DNA from: Anaeramoeba ignava
Lineage: Eukaryota > Metamonada > Anaeramoebidae
Assembly: GCA_028826165.1 (NCBI GenBank)
Contig: JAPDFW010000140.1
Location: 57,138 to 121,137 of the forward strand
Length of the DNA stretch: 64,000 nt
Reading direction: 5' to 3'
In this document: positions 11,835 to 23,576 of the stretch, piece after piece
Numbering within the stretch: the first letter of the stretch is position 1
Layout of the letters: the number at the start of each line of letters is the position of its first letter
Notes under the pieces: generated by a model
Databases searched by the model: none
Told to the model about the DNA's origin: nothing
The model's input: the letters and a program-made list of their open reading frames with translations, nothing else
Made by a program: the position numbers and the translations under genes

Positions 11835-13580
11835 TTCTTTTATATCAATTTTAAATAAATTTTAAATCAATTTTATATCAATTTTAAACCAAATTTAAAT
11901 AAATTTTAAATCAATTTTAAATCAATTTTAAATCAATTTTAAATCAATTTTAAATCAATTTTAAATCAATTTTAAATCAATTTTAAATCAATTTTATATA
12001 AATTTTATATCAATTTTATATCAATTTTATATTAATTTTAAATCAATTTTAAATAAATTATAAATCAATTTTAAATCAATTTTAAATCAATTTTATATCA
12101 ATTTTATATCAATTTTATATTAATTTTAAATCAATTTTATATTAATTTTAAATCAATTTTAAATCAATTTTAAATCAATTTTAAATCAATTTTAAATCAA
12201 TTTTATATTAATTTTATATCAATTTTATATCAATTTTTATATCAATTTTAAATCAATTTTAAATCAATTTTATATCAGTTTTTATATCAATTTTAAATCA
12301 ATTTTTATATCAATTTTAAATCAATTTTATATCAATTTTAAATCAATTTTATATCAGTTTTATATCAATTTTAAATCAATTTTAAATCAATTTTATATTA
12401 ATTTTAAATCAATTTTAAATCAATTTTAAATCAATTTTATATTAATTTTAAATCAATTTTAAATCAATTTTATATTAATTTTTAAATTAATTTTATATCA
12501 ATTTTATATTAATTTTATATTAATTTTAAATCAATTTTATATTAATTTTATATTAATTTTAAATTAATTTTAAATCAATTTTATATCAATTTTATATTAA
12601 TTTTTAAATCAATTTTAAATCAATTTTAAATCAATTTTAAATAAATTTTTATATCAATTTTATATCAATTTTAAATTAATTTTATATTAATTTTATATCA
12701 ATTTTTAAATCAATTTTAAATCAATTTTATATTAATTTTATATCAATTTTTAAATCAATTTTAAATCAATTTTAAATCAATTTTATATTAATTTTAAATC
12801 AATTTTATATCAATTTTTATATTAATTTTATATTAATTTTTAAATCAATTTTAAATCAATTTTATATTAATTTTAAATCAATTTTATATCAATTTTAAAT
12901 CAATTTTAAATCAATTTTATATCAATTTTATATCAATTTTTATATTAATTTTAAATCAATTTTATATCAATTTTATATCAATTTTATATCAATTTTATAT
13001 TAATTTTATATTAATTTTATATAAATTTTAAATCAATTTTTATATTAATTTTATATTAATTTTTATATCAATTTTAAATCAATTTTATATAAATTTTAAA
13101 TCAATTTTAAATCAATTTTATATTAATTTTAAATCAATTTTATATCAATTTTATATTAATTTTAAATCAATTTTAAATCAATTTTAAATCAATTTTATAT
13201 TAATTTTAAATCAATTTTAAATCAATTTTTAAATAAATTTTAAATAAATTTTATATTAATTTTAAATCAATTTTATATCAATTTTATATCAATTTTAAAT
13301 CAATTTTAAATCAATTTTAAATCAATTTTATATTAATTTTAAATCAATTTTATATCAATTTTAAATCAATTTTATATCAATTTTAAATCAATTTTAAATC
13401 AATTTTATATCAATTTTAAATCAATTTTAAATCAATTTAAAATCAATTTTAATTCAATTTTAAATCAATTTTATATCAATTTTAAATCAATTTTAAATCA
13501 ATTTTAAATCAATTTTATATTAATTTTATATTAATTTTAAATTAATTTTAAATTAATTTTAAATAAATTTTATATCAATT
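11835..13580. repeat. Intergenic 11-bp array (AATTTTAAATC / AATTTTATATC)
   Basis: About 1.7 kb between the convergent 3' ends of the S1P and PHF5A genes, made of two interleaved 11-bp variants (around 155 units). No gene is seen in it. The same two variants make up intron 2 of the Rab5 gene at 30235-31090, so one repeat family occupies both an intron and an intergenic spacer. 13581-13700 is ordinary AT-rich 3' flank. Confidence 0.9.
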
Positions 13581-13700
13581 TGGGTTTGAAATTTTATTCA
13601 TATTCATCATCTTCATATTCTTCTTTTTGAAGATGAAATTTTTATGAAAAAAAAACTCTTTGAATTTTAAATTAAAGTTTCTTTGAAAATAATATATTTA

Positions 13701-14381
13701 TTAATAACGATATTTCTTTTGTTCATAATAATCATCAGCTCTAGCAGCACCTAAATTAACAATTCTTGGACAACCATCTCTCTAAAAAATAATTGAAAAA
13801 ATTAATTGAAAAATAATTGAGAAAAATAATTAAAAAATAATTGAAAAAATTAATTGAAAAAATTAATTGAAAAATATAATTGAAAAAATTAATTAAAAAA
13901 TTTAATTGAAAAATTAATTGAAAAATTTTTTTCCGTTTTTTTCTTTTTTTACATCTTTTCCTTGGAGAACACATTGTTTACAATAATAAGCATCAGAAAC
14001 TCCAGCTCCTCCACAAATAATGCATTTACCTTGATTACTTCCATAACTACATTCATCACAAATTCTAACAAGTTTTGTTGGATTTACATATGAATCACAA
14101 ATAGGACATCTTCCATCACCTATTTTTATTATAATTTATTTGTATTTTAATTAGAATTGTATTTGGTTTTGATTTTAATTTTTCTTTATTTACATTTTTC
14201 ACAAAGTTTTCCAACTGCAATTCCTGGTAATTTTCGACACATTATCAAATCAGGATCTAATATTAAAATTAAAAATAAAAATAAAATTTAATATTAAAAT
14301 TAAAATTAAAATTCAATTTAAAATTAATAAATAAAATTAATATTAAAATTAGAATTAAAACTTACGATGTTTTGCTGCCAT
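13701..14381 (-). CDS. PHF5A: PHF5A/SF3b14b (Rds3), zinc-knuckle subunit of the SF3b complex
   Basis: Four exons, 14381-14366, 14256-14194, 14119-13953 and 13781-13701, give 108 aa; the human protein has 110. Phases agree at every join. The protein starts [17 protein letters not shown] and carries the family's CxxC pairs (CEKC, CPIC, ICDEC, CIICGG, YYCKQC), which bind three zinc ions in a knotted fold, followed by [12 protein letters not shown] near the C-terminus. PHF5A sits in U2 snRNP SF3b beside SF3B1 and helps form the pocket that holds the branch-point adenosine. The basic KKR tail of the human protein is replaced by KKYRY. Exon 1 is only 16 nt. A core branch-point-recognition factor is of interest in a genome with the unusual introns described below. 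Confidence 0.96.
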
Positions 14382-14481
14382 TTAAATTTAAATTATATAA
14401 TTATAATAAGAATAATAATTAGAAAAATGAAAAATGAAAAATGAAAAAAATATTTTTTCCGATTTGTTTTTTATCTTTTTT

Positions 14482-14943
14482 TTATTTTGAAATTCTTGCT
14501 ATTTTTTTATATGATTCATTTTCTTTTTTTAGTTTTTGATTCTTCTTTTCTAATTCTTTAATAATAAATTCATTTTTTGAACATTTTTCTTTAAAATTAA
14601 ATTTAATTGAAATTTTTTCAAAATTCGGTTTAAAAAGATCATAAAATTGATTATTTGGAATTTTTGAATTAAATGATTGGATTTTGTTTTTAAATTCTTC
14701 AATAAGATCAGAATAAATAGAAGAATTAGAAATAAATTCAATTTTTGAAGAGTTTCTTATTATCATTTGCATTTTTTTAAGAAAACAATTTAAAAAATGT
14801 TGATAAATTTTAATTTTGTTTTTTTCTTCTTCTATTTTTGATAAATTTTTTTTATATTCTTGATTAATATCTTCAAAAATTATATCAAAAGCTTGAGAAA
14901 TTTGTAAAGAAATAATTTTTGAATTGAGATCCTTTTTTTCCAT
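14482..14943 (-). CDS. Small coiled-coil protein of unknown function
   Basis: A single-exon frame of 153 aa starts at an ATG with an A/T-rich leader and TTTTTCAT-like upstream sequence. The start is MEKKDLNSKIISLQ. Residues 25-60 and about 125-150 are charged, heptad-like helices (KKNLSKIEEEKNKIK; ELEKKNQKLKKEN). No membrane span, signal or catalytic motif is visible. I do not recognise it. It lies 100 bp upstream of the PHF5A start on the same strand. Codon use resembles neighbouring genes, so it is probably real, but a spurious frame cannot be excluded. Confidence 0.55.
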   Translation of the reverse strand: MEKKDLNSKIISLQISQAFDIIFEDINQEYKKNLSKIEEEKNKIKIYQHFLNCFLKKMQMIIRNSSKIEFISNSSIYSDLIEEFKNKIQSFNSKIPNNQFYDLFKPNFEKISIKFNFKEKCSKNEFIIKELEKKNQKLKKENESYKKIARISK

Positions 14944-14984
14944 TTTTTTATTTGATTGAAAAATGAAAATGAATTTTGGAATAA

Positions 14985-15635
14985 TTTTATAAAAATGGAA
15001 TTGATTAAAATTGACATTAACAATTAAATAATTTTGGAATAAATCTAATTAAATAATTTTATAAAAATGGAATTGATTAAAATTGACATTAACAATTAAA
15101 TAATTTTAAATTAAATCTAATTAAATAAATTTTATAAAAAGGGAATTGATTAAAATTGACATTAACAATTAAATAAATCTAAAATAAATCTAATTAAATT
15201 ATTTTATAAAAATGGAATTGATTAAAATTGACATTAACAATTAAATAAATCTAAATTAAATCTAATTAAATAAATTTATAAAAATGGAATTGATTAAAAT
15301 TGACATTAACAATTAAATAAATCTAAAATAAATCTAATTAAATTATTTTATAAAAATGGAATTGATTAAAATTGACATTAACAATTAAATAAATCTAATT
15401 AAATAATTTTATAAAATGGGAATTGATTAAAATTGACATTAACAATTAAATAAATCTAAATTAAATCTTATTAAATAAATTTTATAAAAATGGAATTGAT
15501 TAAAATTGACATTAACAATTAAATAAATCTAATTAAATAATTTTATAAAATGGGAATTGATTAAAATTGACATTAATAATTAAATAAATCTAATTAAATC
15601 TTATTAAATAAATTTTATAAAAAGGGAATTGATTT
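14985..15635. repeat. Minisatellite of about 60-75 bp units, nine copies
   Basis: Each unit contains GGAATTGATTAAAATTGACA followed by TTAACAATTAAAT and a variable AATCTAATTAAAT spacer. Nine copies are seen, with core positions near 15015, 15083, 15160, 15232, 15304, 15377, 15432, 15507 and 15571. Units differ mainly by presence or absence of an AAATTAAATCT block. It is far more complex than the simple arrays elsewhere. No coding frame runs through it. It lies in the divergent spacer between the small coiled-coil gene and the LRR/U-box gene. Confidence 0.88.
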
Positions 15636-15880
15636 GTAAAGGGAATTGTTGTTTAAAAAAAATAATCAAGAAAAATTAACAAAATTCTCCTTTTCATTTT
15701 TTCATTTTTTCATTTTTTCATTTTTTCATTTTTTCATTTTTCTTTTTAAACAAACAAACACAACAAAAAAATTTTTTTTCTTTTCTTTTCTTTTCCAAAT
15801 TAAATTAAAAAAAAAAAAAAGCAAATTAAAAGCAAATTAAAAAAAATTAAAAAAAACAAAAAAAAAAACAATTAAAATAA

Positions 15881-17501
15881 ATGGGAAACAAAGTAGCACA
15901 TTTAAAAAGAAAAACAAAACGGTCGGTAATTAAAAAAAGACTAAAATTAAGTGGAGAATTAAAAGATAGTGAAGTGAAGCCAAATTTAGAAGAAATATTG
16001 CAATTAGTATTTAAACAAAACCATTTAAAACAATTAAATTTATCAGATAATGAATTAACTTTTATACCAAGTGATATAATGAATCTAACAAATCTTGAAA
16101 CATTAATTTTGAATGGAAATCAGTTAAAAACACTTCCTCCTGAAATTCATAAGTTACAAAATCTCCAAAAACTCGATCTTTCAAATAATTCATTCCAAGA
16201 AATTCCTGATTCTATTTTTATTTTGAAATCTTTAAAAAATCTTGATTTATCTTCAAATCCTATTATTTCTTTATCTCATAGACTTGCTGAACTCCAAAAT
16301 TTGGTTGATTTGAAAATTTCAAATAAAGACTCTTTTGTTTATCCTCCTAAAGAAATTCTTGATAAAAAAACTTCGGAAATTTTAAGATATTTAAAAGAAA
16401 ATCCACGTCAAAATGAAAAACAAGAAAAAATTCAAAATCAAAATCAAAATGAAAAACAAGAAAAAATTCAAAATCAAAATCAAAATGAAAAACAAGAAAA
16501 AATTCAAAATCAAAATCAAAATGAAAAACAAGAAAAAATTCAAAATCCAAATCCAAATCCAAATCCAAATCCAAATCCAAATCAATATCAAAATCAATAT
16601 CAAAATCAAAATCAAAATCAATATCAATATCAAAATTCAAATCCAAAACAATATCAAAATCAATATCAATATGAAAATCAAAATCAAAATCAAAATCAAA
16701 ATCAAAATCAAAATCAATATCAAAATCAATATCAAAATCAATATCAAAAATCCAAATCCAAATCCAAATCCAAATCCAAATCCAAATCAATATCAAAATC
16801 AATATCAAAATCAAAATCAAATTCAAAATCAAAATCAAATTCAAAATCAAAATCAAAATCAAAATCAAAATCAAATCCAAAATCAAAATCAAAATCAAAA
16901 TCAAAACCAAAATCAAAATCAAAATCAACCAGTCAAAGAAATTGAATTAAAAATCGATCAAATTGAATCAGATTTTGGAAGACTTCAAACAAAACTAAGT
17001 CAACAACATCCACTTTCACTTACACAAACACAAGAAGATAAAAACGGGATTAAAGAAACGACAGAAAACAAAGAAGAAAAAGAAAAACAAAATGATTTTC
17101 AATTAACAGAAAGCGAACTTGCTTTTATCCAGATGGATGGAGAACAACCGAAATCAGAATTTTGGGATTCATTATTTGAACTAGCAAATAAAAAAGATGA
17201 AAAATCAGTCAAAGAATATCGTTTGAAACTCCAAAAAGTTTATGATGTTATTGGAGATGAAAATGTTCCTTCTGAATTGATTTGCCCAATTACTTTTGAA
17301 CTTTTTGTTGATCCAGTTACTGCTTCTGATGGTTTTAATTATGAAAGATCTGAGATTGAATCTTGGCTTATTAAAAATGATACTTCTCCTAAAACTACTC
17401 AACCTCTTCCTAATAAATCTATAAAACCAAACCCTGATTTGAAAATTCAAGTTATTCAATATTTGAAAATGATTAGGGAATGTGGTTTTGATATCAAGTG
17501 A
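15881..17501 (+). CDS. LRR/U-box protein, probable E3 ubiquitin ligase (frame broken in Asn/Gln tract)
   Basis: The first frame runs 15881-16945 and gives a basic N-terminus ([11 protein letters not shown]), about five leucine-rich repeats (roughly residues 45-150, e.g. [30 protein letters not shown]), then Asn/Gln/Pro-rich repeats. The second frame ends at 17501 and carries QPVKEIELK onward plus a C-terminal U-box ([24 protein letters not shown] ... PNKSIKPN). U-boxes recruit E2 enzymes without zinc. The frames differ by one nucleotide inside the repeats: at 16746-16750 there are five A where neighbouring units have four, changing QNPNP to KSKS. With four A the two halves read as one protein of about 540 aa. 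This may be a sequencing error, a mutation, or a length-variable tract. Substrates are unknown. Confidence 0.82.
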
Positions 17502-18071
17502 TAGTTTACTTTATTTCTCTTTTTTTTTTTCTTTTTTTTCTTTTTTTTCTTTTTTTTCTCAAGTCGAAAATTAATTCAAAAAATTCATTTAAAAAAATCA
17601 ATCAAAAAATATTTCCTTTTCTTAATCTAAATATAAATATAAATATAAATATAAATATAAATATAAATATAAATATAAATATAAATATAAATTTAAATAT
17701 AATTATAAATCTAAATATAAATTTTATTCTCTTTTATTAATAAATTTTATTTGTTTTTTAGTTTAGTCAATTTTTCTAATCTAAAAAACTATTTTTTTTC
17801 TAAAAGAAACAAAATTTAAAATTTAAAAGATTTTTTCTTTAAAAGAAAGAAAAACAACAAGTTTTTAAAAAGATCTCTTCTAAAAGAAATAATTCCACTT
17901 TTTTTTTGTGTTCTTAAAAAATTAAAAGGGAATTAAATCTTTTCTAATTTGTTTTTGTTTTTGTTTTTGTTTTTGTTTTGTTTTTTTGTATTAATTTGTT
18001 TCTAAATAATAAAAACGGAAATTATTTAAATTAATATTAAATTAATTAGAAAGAAAAGTTGAATTAAATTT
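17502..18071. other. Convergent 3' spacer with low-complexity tracts
   Basis: No confident gene in these 570 bp. It holds a CTTTTTTT pyrimidine run just after the U-box stop, an (ATAAAT)n array at about 17625-17700, and A/T inverted repeats around TTCTAAAAGAA at 17790-17890 that could help 3' end formation. A possible last bZIP exon (17933-18001) is discussed with that gene. Confidence 0.5.
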
Positions 18072-19232
18072 TTAAAAGAAAAAAAAAGTAAGATTTACTT
18101 TTAATTCTTGATTTTCTGTTTGAAGTTTTAACATTTCTGATTTCATTTTTCGAATTTTAGATTTTTTCAATTTTAATTTATTTTCCAATTCTTTAAACCT
18201 TTTTTTAGCTTTAATTCTACTTTTTTTAGCAGATTGACGATTTTTTAGAGCTCTTCTTAGTTTTTTTTGTTGAGGAGTTAAAGATTGTAATTGTTCTTTA
18301 GTTAACGGACCAGAAAGATCTAAAGTTTCTTGTTCTGAAATTATTTCTTTTGAGTTCTCTTTAATATTTTGGTTATTTGCTTTATTTTCAGTTTGAATTT
18401 TTTTTTGTTTATTGATTTGAACTGGCAAAATTTGTTTTTCTTTATTTAAAGAATTTTGAGTTAAATTTTCTAATTGTTTATTAATTTGAAATGCTTTATC
18501 TTCTTTATTAATTTGAAATATTTTATCTTCTTTATTAATTTGAAATATTTTATCTTCTTTATTAATGTCAAATATTTTATCTTCTTTATTAATGCCGAAT
18601 ATTTTATCTTCTTTATTAATTTGAAATATTTTATCTAATTCTTTATTAATTTGAAATATTTTATCTGTTTCTTTATTAATGTCAAATGTTGTTCCTGTTT
18701 CTTTATTGATTTGAAATATTTTATCTTCTTTATTAATTTGAAATATTTTATCTTCTTTATTTAAAGAATTTTGAGTTAAATTTTCTAATTGTTTATTAAT
18801 TTGAAATATTTTATCTTCTTTATTAATGTCAAATATTTTATCTTCTTTATTAATGCCAAATATTTTATCTTCTTTATTAATGCCAAATGTTGTTCCTGTT
18901 TCTTTATTAATGTCAAATATTTTATCTGTTTCTTTATTAATGTCAAATGTTTTTCCGTTGAGAAATTTTGATTCATTTATTCTTTTTTCTTCTTTATTAA
19001 CATTGGGGATCTTTTTGTTTAAATCAATTTTTTGGGGGTTTTGTGAATAACTTTTCAACCAAGAATAAAATGAAGAAATATTTACTTTTTGTTCTTGAAA
19101 TTGTTGTTGAATTTCTTCTTGATCTTTTTTTTGTAGATTTTGTTTTATTGGTTCAATTCTATTTGTTTGTTTAAATATTTCATTTAGATCTGTATCTTGC
19201 ATAAAATCATCTAAACTTGAAGAAAGAATCAT
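18072..19232 (-). CDS. bZIP transcription factor with internal NKEDKIF repeats
   Basis: The unspliced frame is 386 aa. Near the C-terminus a basic region has the bZIP signature N-x7-R (KNRQSAKKSRIKAKKR, about residues 330-345), followed by a short amphipathic helix with Leu/Ile/Met heptads. Residues about 100-270 are a degenerate array of roughly ten-residue units around NKEDKIFQI or NKEDKIFDI. These are hydrophilic and possibly an activation or oligomerisation region. The frame ends in TFFFF from a T tract. A GTAAAT donor after Glu-Leu-Lys (18099) and a TTTAG acceptor at 18002 would replace that tail with 22 residues and move the stop to 17933; I think this equally likely. No membrane span is present, so it is not an ATF6-like S1P substrate. 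DNA target unknown. Confidence 0.85.
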   Translation of the reverse strand: MILSSSLDDFMQDTDLNEIFKQTNRIEPIKQNLQKKDQEEIQQQFQEQKVNISSFYSWLKSYSQNPQKIDLNKKIPNVNKEEKRINESKFLNGKTFDINKETDKIFDINKETGTTFGINKEDKIFGINKEDKIFDINKEDKIFQINKQLENLTQNSLNKEDKIFQINKEDKIFQINKETGTTFDINKETDKIFQINKELDKIFQINKEDKIFGINKEDKIFDINKEDKIFQINKEDKIFQINKEDKAFQINKQLENLTQNSLNKEKQILPVQINKQKKIQTENKANNQNIKENSKEIISEQETLDLSGPLTKEQLQSLTPQQKKLRRALKNRQSAKKSRIKAKKRFKELENKLKLKKSKIRKMKSEMLKLQTENQELKVNLTFFFF

Positions 19233-20126
19233 TTTTTTCTTTGTTTTATTATTCCAATTAAAATTTAAAAATAAAAAAAAATAAATTTTAAGAGAAAAAG
19301 TGAAAAAAAAAAATAAAAAAAAAGATCAAAAAAAAAAAAAAATTTTTTTAATTAAAAATAATAAAAAAAATTGATCGGTTGACTCATTATTATTATTTAA
19401 AATAAATTAAAATTAAATTAAAAAAGGGTTTCAAAATAACTAAAATTAAAAATTGATCTCTTATTATTTTTTTAAAGCAAATTCAATTAAAAAATAAAAA
19501 ATTTATTTGTTATACCAAAAAAAAAAAAAAAAGAAGAAAATAAATTATTTAAAAAAAGGGGTCAAAATTTTTTTAGTTTATTTTAATTTATATTTTTAAT
19601 AAATATTTGTTTATTTTTTTGATTCTTGTCTTATTTCATTTTATTTTTATTTTTTTTGACTTTTTCCAAATAAATTAAATAAAAAAAAATTAAATAAAAA
19701 AAAATTAATTTTTCTTTTAAGATCATTTGATAATAAATTTTCATCAAATAAAACAAATAAAATAAAATAAAATAAAATAAAATAAAATAAAATAAATTAA
19801 AATAAAATAAATAAAATAAAATAAAACAAATAAAATAAAATAAAATAAATAAATAAAATAAATAAAATAAAATAAAATGATCAAAATAAGATTTCTTTTG
19901 AATTATTTTTTTTTTTTTAATTTTTAATTTCTTGTTAAATTTCTTTTACTTTTCTTTTGTTTTATAGCTAAAGATTTTAAAGAAAAAATAAAAATAAAAA
20001 ATGGGGAGTTTGTTTTAAAAAAAAAATTTATTCCCCCAAATTATAAAAATAACTGAATAAATCAAAAATAAAAAGATTGGAACAAAATTCTTTTTATTTC
20101 ATTCTTATTTTATTGTTTATTTAAAA
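19233..20126. other. AT-rich intergenic region without a recognisable gene
   Basis: About 0.9 kb of A- and T-tracts between the bZIP start and the last exon of the NT-C2 gene. It contains an (AAAAT)n array at about 19745-19875. No long frame, RNA gene or conserved motif was seen. Confidence 0.6.
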
Positions 20127-22651
20127 TTATTTAAAATTATTTAAATCTTGATTTGAAATTGTATCAATAATTTCTTCAACAATTTTATCTTCAGAAATAT
20201 CAATCCTTGATTCAATTATAAGATCCCAATACTAAAAGAAAATATGAAATAAATTAAATTGAATTAAATTGAATTGAATATTAAATTGAATATTAAAAAT
20301 TGAATTGAATTTTAAATATTGAATATTTAATTAAATTGAATTGAATTAAATTGAATTGAATTGAATTGAATTGAATATTGAATTGAATTGAATTGAATTG
20401 AATTGAATTGAATTGAATTGAATTGAATTGAATTAAATTAAATATTGAATTGAATATTGAATTAAATATTGAATTGAATTGAATTGAATTGAATTGGAAT
20501 TGAAATATTGGTGGAATTGAATTGAATTGAATTGGAATTGAATTGAATTGAATGAATTGGAATTAAATATGAATAAATATTAAAAATTGAATTGAATGGT
20601 GAAATTAATAAAAATTAAAATATGAAATAAATTGAATCGAATTAAATATTGAATTAAATTGAATTGAATTAAATTAAATATTGAATTGAAATTAAAAAAA
20701 ATTAAAATTGAAATAAAATGAAATTAATAAATTGAATTGAATATGAAATTGAATATTAAAATTAAATATTAAAAAATTGGTGGTGAAATTGAAAAATTGA
20801 AAATTAAATATTGAAATATTGAATGAAATTAAATATTGAATATTAAATATTGAATTGAATATTGAAAATAAAATTAAATATTAAATATTAAAATTGAATA
20901 TTAAATTGAATTGAATATTAAATTGAATGAATTGAAATTGAAATTGAAAATTGAATTGAATTGAATTGAATTGAATTGAATTGAATTGAATTGAATTGAA
21001 ATTGAATTGAATGGAAAAATTAGAATTGAATTGAATTGGAATTGAATGGAATTGAATTGGATTGAATTAAATTGAATTGAATTGAATTGAATAGTCGAAT
21101 TGAATTGGAATGAAATTGGAATTGAATTGAAATTGAAATGAATTGAAATGGAATTAAATATTAAAATTAAATATGGAATTGTTAAATTAAAATTGGAATT
21201 AAATATTGATCCAAAATTGAAATTGAATATTAAAATTGAATTGAATTGAATTAAATATTGAATTTGAAATTGAAATTGGAATTGAATGAATTGAATTGAA
21301 TTGAATCGAATTGTGAATGGCCAAAAATTGAATTGAATTGAATTGAATATTGAATAAATATTGTGAATATTAAATATTGAATAATTGAATATTAAATATT
21401 GAATATTGAATATTGAAATATGAATTCGAATTGAATTAAATATTGAATTGAATTGGAATGAATTGAATTGAATTGAATTAAAATTTGAATTGAATATTGA
21501 ATATTGAAATTGGAATTAAAATTGGAAATTGAAATTGAATTAAATTGAAATTGAATTGAATTGGGAATGAAAAATTGAAATTGAATTGAAATTGAATCGA
21601 ATTGAATATTGGAATGGAATTAAATTGAATTGGAATTAAATGAAAATTGAATTGAATATTGAATATTGAATCAAAATATTAAATGAATATTGAATTAGGT
21701 AAATGAATTGAATTGGAATTGAATATTAAAATGAATTGAATTGAATTGGGTGGAATTGAATTGAATATTGAATTGAATTGAATTGAATATTGGAATTGGA
21801 ATTGAATGAATATTAAATAACAAATTCGAATTGAATTGAAATTGAATTGAAATTGAATTGGAATTTAAATTGAATTGAATTGAATGAATATTAAATATTG
21901 AATGAATATAAAAACAATGAATTGCCGAATGATTAAATATTGAATTGGAATTGAAATTAAATATTAAAATTGAATGGAATTGGAATTGAAATTTAAATAT
22001 TGAATGGAATTGGTTGAATGGAATTAAATATTGAATTGAATATTGAATTGAATTGAATTGAATTGAATTAAATTAAATGGAAAATTGAATGAATTGAAAT
22101 TGAATGAATTAAATATTAAATTAAATAAAATTGAATATTAAATTAAATATTAAATTGAATATTGAATTAAATATTAAATTGAATATTAAATATTAAATTG
22201 AATTGAATTGAATTGAATTGAATTGAATTGAATTGAATTGAATTGAATTGAATTGAATTGAATTGAATTGAATTGAATATTAAATTGAATTGAATTGAAT
22301 ATTAAATTGAATATTAAATATTAAATTAAATATTGAATTGAATATTAAATATTAAATATTGAATTAAATTGAATATTAAATATTAAATTAAATATTGAAT
22401 TGAATTGAATTGAATTGAATTGAATTGAATTGAATTGAATTGAATTGAATTGAATATTAAAAATTGAATATTAAATTAATTATTACAGGATCATTTGTTC
22501 GAGTAAATTTGGAAAAATTTTGATTTTGAGTTTGAGTTGGAGTTTGAGTTTTGTTGTATCCAAAAACAGAAATATTATCATCATCAACAGTACTATCATT
22601 ACTATCAGTATCAATATCATTAATATTAATATTAATATTAATATTAATATT

Positions 22652-22684
<33 letters not shown>

Positions 22685-23344
22685 GTTATTGTTATTGTTA
22701 TTGTTATTGTTATTGTTATTGTTATTATTATTGATTTTTTTGTTAAAATAATCAGAAAAATTATCAATAGAATCTTGAGGTTTGAAACTTTTTCTTTCAA
22801 TTTGTTTTTCATTTTTATTTGAAATATTTTTTGGATTTTCAGATTTTTCCAAATTTTTTTGTTTTGTTTCAACAAGTTGTTCTGAAACATTTTTTGAATC
22901 ATAAGAAGGTATTTTAAACGTTGGAGCTCCAGTTTTTTGCTTCATCATAATTTTCAATTTCAGAGATGAATTAAACATTGAATTTTGAAGAAGAAACGTT
23001 TTATAAGTTTCTTTTGAACCAGCAAATTGAGCCAAATTAAGAATAACAACTCCAAGAAGTGAAGATTTGAACTGGCGAATATTTTCTTGATAAACAAAAA
23101 ATCGAACCATTTTTGATCCAAGAATATTTGTGTTTTCATTAAGTTTAAATTTGATAATATATTCAGGTGTTGTTTCATTCCATTCTATATCATAAGAATC
23201 TCCTACGCTTTTTGTAGTTGTCATTCCTTTTTTCCGTTGAATTTTCCATTTAACAAAAAATCGTGAATGTTTTAAAGGAATTCTTTCTAATTTTTGAATA
23301 AGAAATTGAACTACAAATTCAATTTTATTTTTTCTTGAAAACAT
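20127..23344 (-). CDS. NT-C2 domain protein (EEIG1/EHBP1 N-terminal type)
   Basis: Two exons, 23344-22487 (286 codons) and 20231-20127, join in phase 0 over a 2255-nt intron to give 320 aa. Residues 1-150 match the N-terminal C2 domain of EEIG1/FAM102 and EHBP1: FVVQFLIQKLERIPLKHSRFFVKW, a central WNE strand, and the family hallmark LNLAQFAGSKET, then LKLKIMMKQ. In known members this domain binds membrane or small GTPases in endosomal trafficking. A Lys-rich linker, a run of about 26 Asn and an acidic Asp stretch follow. The short last exon (YWDLIIESRIDIS, EEIIDTISNQD) is a predicted helix. That a 35-codon exon lies 2.2 kb downstream of an array is unusual but supported by splice sites and phase. 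Role inferred by family only. Confidence 0.82.
20240..22480 (-). repeat. Pentamer array (TTGAA on + strand) filling the NT-C2 gene intron
   Basis: About 2.2 kb of TTGAA units with AATATTAAA variants. The centre (about 20500-22100) has many irregular single-base changes (GGTGG, CCGAA, TCGAA) absent from the clean flanks, which look more like poor consensus than biology. On the transcribed strand the unit is TTCAA, without AG or GT. Confidence 0.88.
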
Positions 23345-23576
23345 TAAAAAAAAAAATGAAAAAAATGAAAAAATGAAAAAATGAAAAAAAATTTAATTTG
23401 CAATTTTTCTTTCATTTGAATAATTTTTTATTTCCTTCATTTCTTAATTTCGAAAAAGAAAAAAAAGATGAATGAAATTGAATGAAAAATTTAATTGAAT
23501 TTTTTTTTTATAATTCAAATTGGTTTTGTTTTGTTTTGTTTTTTGGATCATTTGATGTAAAAAATTTTTTTTGGAA

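Noticed and set aside
14985-15635. tRNA or other RNA gene inside the minisatellite
   Set aside because: No cloverleaf boxes or stable stems could be made out; the units are too AT-rich and tandem.
16347-16928. Long antisense frames of Ile-Leu or Asp-Phe repeats opposite the LRR/U-box gene
   Set aside because: They are complements of the Asn/Gln repeat; codon content and position show shadows of the sense gene.
18072-19232. bZIP as an ATF6-like membrane-bound substrate of the site-1 protease in this window
   Set aside because: No hydrophobic span or RxxL-type luminal region is present in the protein.
20500-22100. Hidden coding exon in the irregular part of the TTGAA array
   Set aside because: Irregularities are scattered single-base changes with no sustained frame; consistent with noisy consensus.
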